Of a DNA stretch of 64,000 bases, positions 16,711 through 25,191 are shown in pieces. Origin of the DNA: Abditibacteriaceae bacterium (GTDB lineage Bacteria > Armatimonadota > Abditibacteriia > Abditibacteriales > Abditibacteriaceae). Below the pieces are notes generated by a model. It had not been told where the DNA came from, made no database searches, and was given only the letters and a program-made list of their open reading frames with translations. The stretch is from positions 98,168-162,167 of the forward strand of contig JAFAZH010000050.1 of assembly GCA_019239895.1 (NCBI GenBank). The letters run 5' to 3'. How positions within the stretch are numbered: the stretch's first letter is position 1; the number at the start of each line of letters is the position of its first letter. The translations under genes and the position numbers were made by a program.

Positions 16711-17145
16711 ATGAAAATAACTATGGATAGAATTCTACTGAACGGGTTGGCTTTTTTTGGTTATCATGGTTGCCACCCTTCCGAGCGCGAGTTGGGGCAG
16801 AAGTTTATTGTGGATATTGAATTGGAATGCGATTTAACTGCTGCCGGAGAATCAGACGATCTGCAAGATACCATTGACTACATGAGTATCTATAACGCGG
16901 CGCGGGAGGTCATCGAAGGCGAACCGGCTCAACTTCTGGAATCACTGGCGCAGCGGATTGCCGATTTTGCTCTGCGCGATGAAAGAGTGGAGTCGGCCTG
17001 GGTGCGGATTCGCAAGCCGCATATCGCTTTGCCGGGTATGGTGGATTATCTGGGCGTGGAGATTACACGCGGGCGCGATGATGAATTTGAAGAAGCAGAC
17101 CTCGAAGATTTAAATGGGTCTGAAACCTATAATGGGCACGAGTGA
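16711..17145 (+). CDS. folB: Dihydroneopterin aldolase
   Basis: A 144-residue enzyme that cleaves dihydroneopterin to the hydroxymethyl pterin used by FolK. Family features: DRILLNGLAFFGYHGCHPSERELGQ at the start with the catalytic-pocket Tyr and Glu, FIVDIELECDL, DTIDYMSIYNAAREVIEG, and LLESLAQRIADFAL. The C-terminal 20 residues are acidic and extra to the fold. The stop overlaps the folK start by 4 bases. Confidence 0.95.
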   Translation: MKITMDRILLNGLAFFGYHGCHPSERELGQKFIVDIELECDLTAAGESDDLQDTIDYMSIYNAAREVIEGEPAQLLESLAQRIADFALRDERVESAWVRIRKPHIALPGMVDYLGVEITRGRDDEFEEADLEDLNGSETYNGHE

Positions 17146-17633
17146 GTGATACCAAGTCAACAACGGCTAAAGTCACTACAGCTTACCTGGCTTTAGGTAG
17201 CAATATCGGTGATCGGGCCGCCAATTTGCGCAAGGGTTGTCAGTTATTGGCCGCGCACGCAGGTATTAAAATTGTGGCTCGCTCGGCAATTTATGAGACG
17301 CAAAGCGTAGAAGGTGGCGGGCCAGACGATTTCCTGAATGCGGCTTTGCGGCTGCAAACTACCCTCTCCGCCGAGGCGTTATTGGAGGCAATTCAGGCCG
17401 TCGAGCGCCAAATGGGAAGACCGCAACCTCCACGTCATGGTCCGCGTCTGATAGACATTGATATTTTGATGTTCGGTGATGAGGAGATGGATACGCCGAA
17501 CTTAAAGCTGCCGCATCCGCGCATGAGCAAACGCGCTTTTGTATTGCGTCCTTTATGCGATGTATTAGAAGGTGGTTGGGTGCGGCCCAGCGACCAATCG
17601 TGGGAAGAAAATTATGCTGAGAACAATGTGTAA
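17142..17633 (+). CDS. folK: 2-amino-4-hydroxy-6-hydroxymethyldihydropteridine pyrophosphokinase
   Basis: A 163-residue HPPK transferring pyrophosphate from ATP to hydroxymethyl dihydropterin. Seen: AYLALGSNIGDRAANLR, FLNAALRLQT, RHGPRLIDIDILMFGD with the two Mg-binding Asp residues, and LKLPHPRMSKRAFVLRPLCD. GTG start overlaps the folB stop (GTGA), indicating translational coupling. Its 3' end overlaps panD by 20 bases. Confidence 0.95.
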   Translation: MSDTKSTTAKVTTAYLALGSNIGDRAANLRKGCQLLAAHAGIKIVARSAIYETQSVEGGGPDDFLNAALRLQTTLSAEALLEAIQAVERQMGRPQPPRHGPRLIDIDILMFGDEEMDTPNLKLPHPRMSKRAFVLRPLCDVLEGGWVRPSDQSWEENYAENNV

Positions 17634-18066
17634 GAGCAAAATTCACCGTGCTGTGGTGACGGAAGCCAACCTCAACTATGTGGGGTCGCTGACCGTAGAT
17701 GAAGACCTGCTTGAACTCAGCAACATTGTGCCTTACGAGCAGGTGCATGTGGTGAATGTCAACAATGGCCAACGTTTGATTACCTATGCTATCCCCGGCG
17801 AGCGCGGCAGCGGCATTATGTGCTTGAACGGTGCAGCGGCCCGCCACGGCCAGCCCGGTGACATCGTCATTGTGATCGCCTATGGTCACATGGAAGAGGC
17901 CGAAGTGCGCCGCTTCCGCCCCAGCGTCGTCTTGGTGGACGAGCATAATCGCCCTGCATCTGTCTCACAGTCTATCGAGGACGCGGCCTTAGAAAACGAC
18001 CGCAATAGCTTCCATCACGGTGCTTTCAGTGACCTCGAAATTGAAGCTCTTGGCGTCGCCTCTTAA
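17614..18066 (+). CDS. panD: Aspartate 1-decarboxylase
   Basis: A 150-residue pyruvoyl enzyme making beta-alanine for pantothenate. It starts MLRTMCKSKIHRAVVTEANL, and the self-cleavage site Gly24-Ser25 (NYVGSLTVDE) is exactly where it should be; Tyr58-type and NGAAARHGQPGD active-site segments are present. The start at 17614 was chosen because MxRTMxKSKIH is the conserved N-terminus. The protein is about 20-30 residues longer than E. coli PanD at the C-terminus. Overlap with folK shows it belongs to the folate operon. Confidence 0.95.
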   Translation: MLRTMCKSKIHRAVVTEANLNYVGSLTVDEDLLELSNIVPYEQVHVVNVNNGQRLITYAIPGERGSGIMCLNGAAARHGQPGDIVIVIAYGHMEEAEVRRFRPSVVLVDEHNRPASVSQSIEDAALENDRNSFHHGAFSDLEIEALGVAS

Positions 18067-18145
18067 ATCTTGCACCAAACAATAGGGGCCGCAAAACTCC
18101 GTTTCGCTATGCTACGCAGCACAATTTTGCGCTACAATTTAACCC

Positions 18146-18181
18146 TAATAGCGTTGCTAATAGCGTTGCCAATAGCGCACG
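18146..18181 (+). repeat. Three tandem 12-mers (TAATAGCGTTGC)
   Basis: TAATAGCGTTGC occurs twice exactly (18146-18157, 18158-18169) and once degenerately (18170-18181, CAATAGCGCACG) in the 180-base gap before the isocitrate dehydrogenase-like gene. It could be a regulator binding array or a slippage product. Confidence 0.7.
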
Positions 18182-18246
18182 AAGTTAGCGTAGCACCGCT
18201 TTGCGTCCCATCAATCTACGTCCAGGTCTAGAACAGGAGATTTGTA

Positions 18247-19260
18247 GTGGCTAAGCGTGAAGTCGTGCTCATTCCGGGTGATGGTATCGGGCCGGAAGTC
18301 GCCGGGGCTGCCACACAAGTCGTGGCGGCTGCCGGGGTTGAGATAGACTGGGTCGAATTAGAAGCGGGAGCCGAGGTCGCGGTTAAATATGGCACGCCCC
18401 TCCCGGATACCGTCGTCACTGAAGTGCGGCGGGTGGGCGTGGCGCTGAAGGGGCCTGTTGGCACTCCCATTGGCGGCGGCTTTGCCAGCCCGAATGTTGC
18501 CTTACGCAAAGCCCTTGACCTCTATGCCGCAGTGCGCCCGTGCCAATCGCTACGCGGCGTGCCCACTCGCTATGAGAACGTCAATCTAGTCATGCTGCGC
18601 GAGAATACGGAAGACCTTTATTCTGGCATCGAACACTTGGTGCAACCTGGCATCGCGGAAAGCATCAAAATAGTCACCGAACGCGCCTGTATGCGGATCA
18701 GTCGCTATGCCTTTGAGTTGGCCCGCCGCGAAGGACGACCCAAAGTAACCGCCGTGCATAAGGCCAACATCATGAAGATTTCGGATGGCCTGTTTCTGGA
18801 ATGTGCGCGGCGCGTGGCACGGAACTACAGCGAAATTCAGTACGAAGAATTGATTGTGGATAATGTCTGTATGCAGTTAGTCACTGACCCAACTCGCTAT
18901 AGCGTGCTGCTGATGGGAAACTTATATGGCGACATCGTTAGCGATTTGTGCGCTGGATTAGTGGGCGGTCTGGGCGTGGTGCCAGGCGCTAACATAGGCG
19001 ATAACGCTGCCGTCTTTGAAGCCGTGCATGGCTCGGCACCAGACATCGCGGGTAAGGGTGTTGCTAACCCAACTGCTATTATTCTTAGCGCGTGCCAGAT
19101 GCTGGATTATCTGGAAGAAAGACAAGCCGCTGCACGGATTCGTCATGCGGTAGATGAAGTCCTGGTCGAGAAGAAACACACTACCAGAGACCTCGGTGGT
19201 TCCGCCAATACACGCGAGTACACAGATGCTATTATCGAAAAGTTAAGGGGTGAATCTTGA
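18247..19260 (+). CDS. NAD-dependent isocitrate dehydrogenase (isocitrate/isopropylmalate dehydrogenase family)
   Basis: A 337-residue beta-decarboxylating dehydrogenase. VVLIPGDGIGPEV opens the fold; GPVGTPIGGGFASPNVALRK, the substrate-binding LYAAVRPC and LRENTEDLYSGIEH, the catalytic KVTAVHKANIMK and the metal-binding GLVGGLGVVPGANIG are in order. The S/N pair in FASPN and the RENTEDLYSGIE block favour isocitrate over 3-isopropylmalate, and short length favours the NAD-type enzyme. Homoisocitrate or tartrate dehydrogenase is a less likely alternative. GTG start with an AGGAG about 7 bases upstream. Confidence 0.85.
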   Translation: MAKREVVLIPGDGIGPEVAGAATQVVAAAGVEIDWVELEAGAEVAVKYGTPLPDTVVTEVRRVGVALKGPVGTPIGGGFASPNVALRKALDLYAAVRPCQSLRGVPTRYENVNLVMLRENTEDLYSGIEHLVQPGIAESIKIVTERACMRISRYAFELARREGRPKVTAVHKANIMKISDGLFLECARRVARNYSEIQYEELIVDNVCMQLVTDPTRYSVLLMGNLYGDIVSDLCAGLVGGLGVVPGANIGDNAAVFEAVHGSAPDIAGKGVANPTAIILSACQMLDYLEERQAAARIRHAVDEVLVEKKHTTRDLGGSANTREYTDAIIEKLRGES

Positions 19261-19370
19261 GGAGTGAGTGACAAGGAGTGAGTAGTAGAGTGGTGAATGG
19301 TAATTCTGCGCCATCGCTTAATGTTTACCATCCACTTCTCATCACTCACTTCTCACCATTCACTCTCTAC
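19261..19370. repeat. Hairpin repeat R8 (GAGTGAGTGA words)
   Basis: Imperfect arms of about 42-46 bp (19261-19302 and 19325-19370) made of GAGTGAGTGA / GGTGAATGG words. The left arm begins immediately after the upstream stop, and the right arm ends 6 bases before the next ATG. Confidence 0.85.
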
Positions 19371-19376
19371 CATAAT

Positions 19377-20072
19377 ATGCCATTTGAACTTCCACTCTTC
19401 CCTCTCAATACAGTTTTATTTCCTGGTATGCCATTGCCACTGCATATTTTCGAGCCACGCTATCGCCTGATGATGCGTCGCTGCCTGGAAGCGGATCGCA
19501 CCTTTGGTGTGGCGATGATTGTGGAAGGGGAAGAAGGGCAATCTGACACTGTTCCCGCAGCAGCAGGCTGCACTGCGGAAATCTTGGACGCCACCCCATT
19601 CGATGATGGCCGGATGAATCTACAAACCGTGGGACGCCGCCGCTTTCGCATTCTCTCGGCCCGCGAGGAAGATGGCTATTTAATCGGTACCGTAGAATGG
19701 TTGGACGATGAATTGACCACAGCCGACTCCACCGAGCAAGCTAACCGGGTGCGGCATAATGTGCAGCGTTATCTCACCACCCTCGCTCGCAATGCCCGCG
19801 TGACGAATCTGACGGTGGATGATTTAGATATTCCCGATGACCCCTATGCCCTTTCCATGTGGGTCGCCGCCCTCATTACCCTGCCCATTGAACAAAAACA
19901 AGACCTCTTAGAAATTACCTCCACCGCCAAACGTCTTGACCTTGAACAGCAACTTCTCCGCCGCGCCGAAATCGTGCAAATCGCCTTCGCCCACCGCGCC
20001 CAACATTCCACTCCAGAGCTACCTTCTGACGAATCGTTCGGGCCATATTCGCAATTCATGTCGCTGAATTAA
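19377..20072 (+). CDS. LON peptidase substrate-binding domain protein
   Basis: A 231-residue protein consisting of the Lon N-terminal (LAN) domain without ATPase or protease parts: ELPLFPLNTVLFPGMPLPLHIFEPRYRLMM, FGVAMIVEGE and a C-terminal helical part (LPIEQKQDLLEITSTAKRLDLEQQLLRR). Stand-alone LAN proteins are common in bacteria and have no settled function. ATG at 19377 is preferred; an upstream in-frame start would read through the arm of R8. Confidence 0.85.
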   Translation: MPFELPLFPLNTVLFPGMPLPLHIFEPRYRLMMRRCLEADRTFGVAMIVEGEEGQSDTVPAAAGCTAEILDATPFDDGRMNLQTVGRRRFRILSAREEDGYLIGTVEWLDDELTTADSTEQANRVRHNVQRYLTTLARNARVTNLTVDDLDIPDDPYALSMWVAALITLPIEQKQDLLEITSTAKRLDLEQQLLRRAEIVQIAFAHRAQHSTPELPSDESFGPYSQFMSLN

Positions 20073-20097
20073 GAATTAATATTATTTCAAGGGAAGC

Positions 20098-20535
20098 TTA
20101 ATTAACTGGCCTTAGTTTTAGTCTCGAAGGTCGCCCACCTTTAGCCCCATTAGACCGCGCTGCGGCTGTTTTGGCGGCTGATTTCACACGGCCATCTCGC
20201 CGCGCTTTACCTGTTATCGTCTCAAGCTTTAAAATGAGTTGCAGCAGCGCAATTGTTGTCATCTGCACATCCAGGCTATCCCAGAATAAAGCCGCACCTC
20301 TTGATGCCACGCGCATATCGGCTAATTGCTCGTCGGTAGCTTGCTCTAAACTTTTTAATTGACGAGCCAGCACACTGACGCTAACACCGCTACGCATTGT
20401 TAAGATTAACTGCCCAGTTGATGCTTCATAGTGTGCTGTATCGAGACGCGGTTCGCTTTTATCCCGCTGCGCACTTGATAACTTGACCTGTTCAACTTCA
20501 GCGTCGCTTATCGGTTTGTATTGTAGCTTAGCCAT
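20098..20535 (-). CDS. DUF2442 domain protein
   Basis: A 145-residue protein. The central part (LILTMRSGVSVSVLARQLKSL, then ATDEQLADMRV and GAALFWDSLDVQMTTIALL) fits the DUF2442 pattern, a small domain often coded beside DUF4160 in toxin-antitoxin-like pairs. No such partner is found here. The C-terminal tail (SNGAKGGRPSR) is basic and typical of the family. It starts 7 bases after the upstream gene's stop, so it is cotranscribed with the TPR/TPM gene. Function unknown. Confidence 0.7.
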   Translation of the reverse strand: MAKLQYKPISDAEVEQVKLSSAQRDKSEPRLDTAHYEASTGQLILTMRSGVSVSVLARQLKSLEQATDEQLADMRVASRGAALFWDSLDVQMTTIALLQLILKLETITGKARRDGRVKSAAKTAAARSNGAKGGRPSRLKLRPVN

Positions 20536-20542
20536 AGAAGTG

Positions 20543-22594
20543 TTACGAACTGCCGCCACCACTAACGCCGCCACCGCCAAAGACATCTAAGGAGGCGCTG
20601 CCAGCGTCGTCGGGGCTGTTGTCCCAGCCACTACTCAGGGGCGAGTTGAGACTGGCACTGCCAGCATCGCGGCTGGCGTCGTTCATGCGGGAGTCGTAGC
20701 CGGAATCACGGTTAAAGGAGCCACCCCGGTCATAATCGTTCCACGTATAACTGGGGCCGTAGTTGCCGCCACCATAATAGCCGCCGCCGTAGCCAGGTTC
20801 CCAACCGCGATTGTAGTAAGAATGGCGATCCATCAGGGAGTCCCACACAAGGTTAAAAGCAGCCATTTGCAGGATGGTTGAACCAAAGTTTTGCCACGGA
20901 TTGTACTGCTGTTGAGGCACATCAAACCACGGACGCATTTGACCCTGATAGTTCATGGTGGCAATTTGCGGGTTGCCCGCTAAAGCCGACTGCGCCGATT
21001 GCGGACTGGCCCACACCCGCCGTCGCTGGCCGTTAACTTCGATGTCTACGGGCACCATCTGGTTGGTGGGGACAGGCTGGGAAGTAAAGAAGTCGAGGGC
21101 ATAATCCTGTCGCGCTCCAGGGTAATTTGCCCCAATAGGCGGGATTTCGACCACATCCGAGGAGCCTTGTGCCGGGGCTGGAAGCTGCGCGCCATTGGAA
21201 GCCATCGGCGCGGCGGCAGGCAGGTTTTGCACTCCCTCATTTTCGGGCCGCCCCTGCAAGATATTGTGGGATTTCTGCATTTCCACCTGCGTCATTTGCA
21301 AGGCATTACGGGCGCTCCAGAAATCGTTGGGCGTGGTGGCGTTATTAAGACTTCGCATCGAGTCAGAGAATAGTTTTCCCACCTGTTGCCGTCGCTCCTG
21401 CAAGAGCTGTTTGCGCTTGGCATCTTGCTCGCCCACAATGGCATATTCAAAGTCGTTATCCAGCTTTTCAAAAGCCGGGGCGATTTGCGATGAAAGCTCC
21501 CGCGCCGCGCTTTGAGCCTGCGCTAAATCCTGCGCGCCCTGTTTTTTACGGCGACGGACTAAGACAAATACCAACAAGAGCGGCACCGCAATAATAGCAA
21601 AAATCGTCGTATTGCTGCGCGACGTGTTACTGGCGTGCTCCTGGCTGGCCATCCGCACAACTTGAGCAATCCCAGCCGGATAACCTTCGGCGGTAAACGT
21701 CTTCACCGACGATTGCACAATATCTTGCAGTTCAGCCTTATTTAAATTCGCGCCGTAGGCTCCAATATTATTAGAGGTTGCGACTACCACCAGATCATTC
21801 TTCAAAACTAAGTTTTTGTGAATAGCTTCGGCCCACTGCCCCACCGAACGATAGCGGCGCGGCGCACTGCGAAAAACCAGGACATCGGTTTTGAAGTTAG
21901 GTTTAGGTTGTATGGCATTAAGCCGCTGGGCAATCTGCGCGGGGTCAGCTACATTTTGCATAGCAGGCGCGACATAGACACCCGTCTGTTGCAAACTTCT
22001 TAATATCTCCTGTTGGTTGCCTAATTCGCTGCCCCCAGAGGAAGTTGCCGGGAGTTGGTCCGAAGAGCCACTGGAAGAGGAACTACCCGTTGCGGCCCCG
22101 GTGCTGGTGCTGCCACCTCCTGACTTACGGGTTAGTGACTGCTCCACGTTCTGCACACTCGCGGCACTGCCCGCAAAGCTAAGCGACGGGTCAAGTTGCC
22201 GCGCATGTTGCAAGGCGTCCAAGCCCTCGCTGCCGCGCCCCATATCGTCATAAGTCTGGGCTAAAAACCAGTAGGCTTTGGCATCGTTGGGGTTATCGCG
22301 CACCGCTTGCTGAAGCAGCGGCAGCGCGTCTTCATTACGCCCCGCCTTGTGTAGTTTCCAACCATCACCGCGTGGCGAGGCTACGGCGAGGGATGTCAGA
22401 ATAAAAAGTAGAGAGAGGAAGAAGAACCTAACCCCCCACCCTCCAGCCCACCCAGAGCCATCAATATGGCTCCGTGCGGGCACCCAACCTTCCCGAAACG
22501 GCAAGGGGGTGTCAGAGGATAACCAATAACGTGAGCCTTTGTCCCCCTCGCCGTTTCGGAGAGGAGACAGGGGAGAGGTTTGTTTATTTTGCAT
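20543..22594 (-). CDS. TPR and TPM-domain (YgcG-like) membrane protein
   Basis: A 683-residue protein from ATG at 22594. The order is: a repeat-encoded N-terminal stretch of about 54 residues, a hydrophobic signal/anchor (VRFFFLSLLFILTSLAVA), a TPR (WKLHKAGRNEDALPLLQQAV...), a Ser/Gly linker, a TPM domain (VLVFRSAPRRYRSVGQWAEAI, VVVATSNNIGAYG), a TM helix (AIIAVPLLLVFVLV), a coiled coil, and a Gly/Tyr/Asn-rich C-terminus ending DVFGGGGVSGGGSS as in YgcG proteins. TPM proteins act in envelope or photosystem quality control elsewhere; the role here is unknown. The N-terminal extension carries both arms of a hairpin repeat, so the true start is doubtful. Confidence 0.75.
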   Translation of the reverse strand: MQNKQTSPLSPLRNGEGDKGSRYWLSSDTPLPFREGWVPARSHIDGSGWAGGWGVRFFFLSLLFILTSLAVASPRGDGWKLHKAGRNEDALPLLQQAVRDNPNDAKAYWFLAQTYDDMGRGSEGLDALQHARQLDPSLSFAGSAASVQNVEQSLTRKSGGGSTSTGAATGSSSSSGSSDQLPATSSGGSELGNQQEILRSLQQTGVYVAPAMQNVADPAQIAQRLNAIQPKPNFKTDVLVFRSAPRRYRSVGQWAEAIHKNLVLKNDLVVVATSNNIGAYGANLNKAELQDIVQSSVKTFTAEGYPAGIAQVVRMASQEHASNTSRSNTTIFAIIAVPLLLVFVLVRRRKKQGAQDLAQAQSAARELSSQIAPAFEKLDNDFEYAIVGEQDAKRKQLLQERRQQVGKLFSDSMRSLNNATTPNDFWSARNALQMTQVEMQKSHNILQGRPENEGVQNLPAAAPMASNGAQLPAPAQGSSDVVEIPPIGANYPGARQDYALDFFTSQPVPTNQMVPVDIEVNGQRRRVWASPQSAQSALAGNPQIATMNYQGQMRPWFDVPQQQYNPWQNFGSTILQMAAFNLVWDSLMDRHSYYNRGWEPGYGGGYYGGGNYGPSYTWNDYDRGGSFNRDSGYDSRMNDASRDAGSASLNSPLSSGWDNSPDDAGSASLDVFGGGGVSGGGSS
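22493..22559. repeat. Hairpin repeat (CCGAAACGGCAAGGGGG arms) inside a 5' coding region
   Basis: Arms 22493-22509 and 22543-22559 match at 16 of 17 positions. The flanks (GGGGAGAGG and CCCCCCACCCTCC) are C/G-rich as in R5. It lies in frame between the ATG at 22594 and the signal-like helix of the TPR/TPM gene. Confidence 0.85.
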
Positions 22595-22697
22595 TTTAAA
22601 TGGTGTTTGCTGGTACCATGATCTCATTGGTTTGACCGGCCTCCGTCTTGAATGATACACTATACAGCCGTTTGTTCCAAAGGTTTGAGTAAATTTC

Positions 22698-23864
22698 ATG
22701 TCCACAGTTGTTGAACTTCAAGAGCAGCAAAATCAGTCCCAGAAGCGGCCTGCCGCTCCCGATATTGTCAAAGCCAGCGTGACGCGCTTACAGCCTTATG
22801 TGCCGGGCAAGCCTATCGAAGAGGTCAAGCGCGAGCTGGGTCTGGCCCCGGATTTTCCGATTATTAAACTGGCCAGCAATGAGAATGTCTTAGGGCCATC
22901 CCCTCTGGCCGTGGAAGCCATGCGCCAGGCAGCCGAGGAAACCTGGCTGTACCCGGATGATACCTGTTTCGAGCTAAAGAATGCCCTTTCCCGCTTCTGG
23001 GACTTGTCGCCAGAGCATTTTATCGTGGGCAATGGCAGTGACGAAGTTATTCACTTCTTAATGCTGTCCCTCCTGGATCGTGGGGATGAAGTGGTTTTTG
23101 CCCAGCCTTCGTTTGTGCAGTATAAGGCCACTGCGATGATGGCCGATTGCGCTTATACCGCCGTGCCCCTAACTCCCGACATGCGCCATGATTTGCCTGC
23201 CATGCGCGCCGCTATCAACGAACGCACCAAACTGGTTTTCATCGCTAACCCGAATAACCCCACTGGGACTATCGTGACGCGGCAGGAGTTGGAAGCGTTT
23301 CTATCCGACCTGCCGCCTCGTGTGGTGGTGGTGCTGGATCAGGCTTATTATGAATATGTGGAGGCCAAGGACGTTTACCCGGAAGGCATTCATTATGTGC
23401 GCGAGGGTTATAACGTGGTCGTGCTGCAAACCTTCTCCAAGGCTTATGCCCTGGCCGGGTTACGTTGCGGCTATGGTATTGCACGGCCTGAACTGATTGG
23501 CTATCTGCAACAGGTGCGGGGGCCATTTAACGTTAATACTCTGGCGCAGGCGGCTGCTATCGCCAGTCTGGGGGATGAGCAGCAGGTGCCGCGCGCCCAG
23601 GAAGTCAATGCGGCAGGCAAGCGTCAGTTAGGTCAAGCCTTCGATGCGATGAAGTTGCATTATGTCCCCACGGAGGCGAACTTTATCCTCGTGGATTGTG
23701 GGCGCGATGCCAGTCAAATTTATCTGGAATTGATGAAGCGGGGCGTCATTGTGCGCAGTTTTGCGCCCGCGCAGTTGCCGACGTGGTTACGCGTCACGAT
23801 TGGCACCGAGGCCATGAATCAACGATTTATTTCGTCGCTACGCGAGGTGCTGGCCGACGCGTAG
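22698..23864 (+). CDS. hisC: Histidinol-phosphate aminotransferase
   Basis: A 388-residue class I/II PLP aminotransferase. ASNENVLGPSP near residue 55, WLYPDDTCFELKNALS, VGNGSDEVIHFL, FIANPNNPTGTIV, LDQAYYEYVE and the PLP-lysine block TFSKAYALAGLRCGYG are diagnostic of HisC. It sits at the head of the aromatic cluster rather than with the other his genes, so it may also serve as an aromatic aminotransferase, as HisC2 enzymes do. ATG start, divergent from the TPR/TPM gene. Confidence 0.94.
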   Translation: MSTVVELQEQQNQSQKRPAAPDIVKASVTRLQPYVPGKPIEEVKRELGLAPDFPIIKLASNENVLGPSPLAVEAMRQAAEETWLYPDDTCFELKNALSRFWDLSPEHFIVGNGSDEVIHFLMLSLLDRGDEVVFAQPSFVQYKATAMMADCAYTAVPLTPDMRHDLPAMRAAINERTKLVFIANPNNPTGTIVTRQELEAFLSDLPPRVVVVLDQAYYEYVEAKDVYPEGIHYVREGYNVVVLQTFSKAYALAGLRCGYGIARPELIGYLQQVRGPFNVNTLAQAAAIASLGDEQQVPRAQEVNAAGKRQLGQAFDAMKLHYVPTEANFILVDCGRDASQIYLELMKRGVIVRSFAPAQLPTWLRVTIGTEAMNQRFISSLREVLADA

Positions 23865-24020
23865 CGACCTGGTAGGCCACCGCGCAACCACCACATCGCC
23901 TGAGTTTAAGCTGTCTTTAGCGAGTTAGCTCAGGGGTGGGATAGAGGTGGGCGCAACGGGCCATTTTATGTGCTTTACGGCCTGTGTCCGTCTCACCTTG
24001 ACATTTGAATAAAGAAATCC

Positions 24021-24043
24021 AACTCTCCCTGCCGGGATGAGTT
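24021..24043 (+). promoter_or_regulatory. Short leader hairpin before aroF
   Basis: AACTCTCCC and GGGATGAGTT pair around a TGCC loop, ending 22 bases before the aroF GTG. It may influence ribosome access. The rest of the 200-base gap shows nothing I can assign. Confidence 0.3.
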
Positions 24044-24065
24044 GCTATGCATAAAAGAGGTTACA

Positions 24066-25091
24066 GTGATTATCATATTGAAACACGGAGCCAGCGACGA
24101 TGAAGTTGAAACGGTGTCGCAGAAGCTCCGCGATCATGGCTACCAGCCCAATGTTACACGCGGTGTAGAAGATACGATTATAGCGGCCATCGGCTCGCCC
24201 TCGCTGTCCGAAAAGGAAATGGTCGCTCCCCAGTTACAGGCTCTAGAGGCCGTCGAGCGAGTTTTGTTTGTTAGCAAGCCGTATAAGTTGGTCTCCCGCG
24301 AAAGCCACCCCGCAGATAGTGTGCTGGACATACAGGGCGTTAAGGTTGGTGGGCAGCAAATCTGCGTGATGGCCGGGCCGTGCAGCGTTGAGAACCGTGA
24401 ACAGGTCATGACAACCGCCCAAGCCGTGCGTGAGTCGGGCGCGCAGATTTTGCGTGGTGGTGCCTACAAACCGCGCACCAGTCCCTATGATTTCCAGGGC
24501 CTGGGATTAGAAGGTTTAGAGATTCTCGCCGCAGCTCGTAAAGCGACCGGAATGCCCGTTATCACCGAAGTGATGACGCCCAGCTTAGTGGAGCAAGTCT
24601 GCGAATATGCCGATGTTTTGCAAATTGGGGCACGCAATATGCAAAACTACGATTTGCTAAAAGAAGTCGGTCGCTGTCGCACCCCGGCCATGCTCAAGCG
24701 TGGCCTCTCGTCTACAATTGAAGAATGGTTGAAGGCCGCTGAATATATTCTGGCGGGGGGCAACAGCAATGTGATGTTCTGCGAGCGCGGCATTCGCACC
24801 TTCGAGCCGAGCACGCGCTTCACGCTCGATTTGTCTGCCGTGCCTGCCATTAAAAAGGCATCGCACCTGCCGATTATCGTTGATCCGTCTCAGGGCACAG
24901 GACGCCGCGATATGGTGATTGCCATGAGCAAAGCCGCTATCGCCTGCGGTGCCGACGGTTTGCTAATTGAAGTTCACCCGCATCCCGAAGATGCTATGAG
25001 CGATGGTCAGCAAACTCTCGACATCGCCCAGTTCAACACCCTGATGCACGATTTAAAGCCTATCGCCGCAGCGGTAGGAAGGAGTTTATAG
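24066..25091 (+). CDS. aroF: 3-deoxy-7-phosphoheptulonate synthase (AroF type)
   Basis: A 341-residue DAHP synthase, first enzyme of the shikimate pathway, of the type Ibeta / Thermotoga-like class. The N-terminal 75 residues form a ferredoxin-like (ACT-like) regulatory domain (VIIILKHGASDDEVETV). The barrel contains MAGPCSVENREQ, LRGGAYKPRTSPYDFQGLG, VLQIGARNMQNYDLL, FCERGIRTFE and PIIVDPSQGTGRRD. The GTG at 24066 is supported by AAGAGG upstream and by the family's N-terminus. Feedback control by tyrosine or phenylalanine through the N-terminal domain is likely but not visible. Confidence 0.95.
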   Translation: MIIILKHGASDDEVETVSQKLRDHGYQPNVTRGVEDTIIAAIGSPSLSEKEMVAPQLQALEAVERVLFVSKPYKLVSRESHPADSVLDIQGVKVGGQQICVMAGPCSVENREQVMTTAQAVRESGAQILRGGAYKPRTSPYDFQGLGLEGLEILAAARKATGMPVITEVMTPSLVEQVCEYADVLQIGARNMQNYDLLKEVGRCRTPAMLKRGLSSTIEEWLKAAEYILAGGNSNVMFCERGIRTFEPSTRFTLDLSAVPAIKKASHLPIIVDPSQGTGRRDMVIAMSKAAIACGADGLLIEVHPHPEDAMSDGQQTLDIAQFNTLMHDLKPIAAAVGRSL

Positions 25092-25190
25092 GGTTTAGGG
25101 GCTGGGGTTTAGGGTTTAGAAATACAAAGGCATCTTTATTGATGAGCCTTTAACCTATACCTTAAACCCCAATCCCTAAACCCTAAACCC
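25091..25190. repeat. Hairpin repeat R9 (TTTAGGG words) between aroF and tyrA
   Basis: Arms about 30 bp long (25091-25120 and 25160-25190) are tandem GGGTTTA / CCCTAAA heptamers and pair imperfectly. The left arm starts at the last base of the aroF stop, and the right arm ends one base before the tyrA ATG. Confidence 0.85.
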
Positions 25191-25191
25191 G

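Noticed and set aside
23865..24065. Riboswitch or T-box leader before aroF
   Set aside because: Only one short hairpin is visible; no conserved T-box or aptamer sequence could be recognised.
24042..24065. TTG start for aroF eight codons upstream
   Set aside because: The GTG at 24066 has a ribosome binding site and matches the family's N-terminus.
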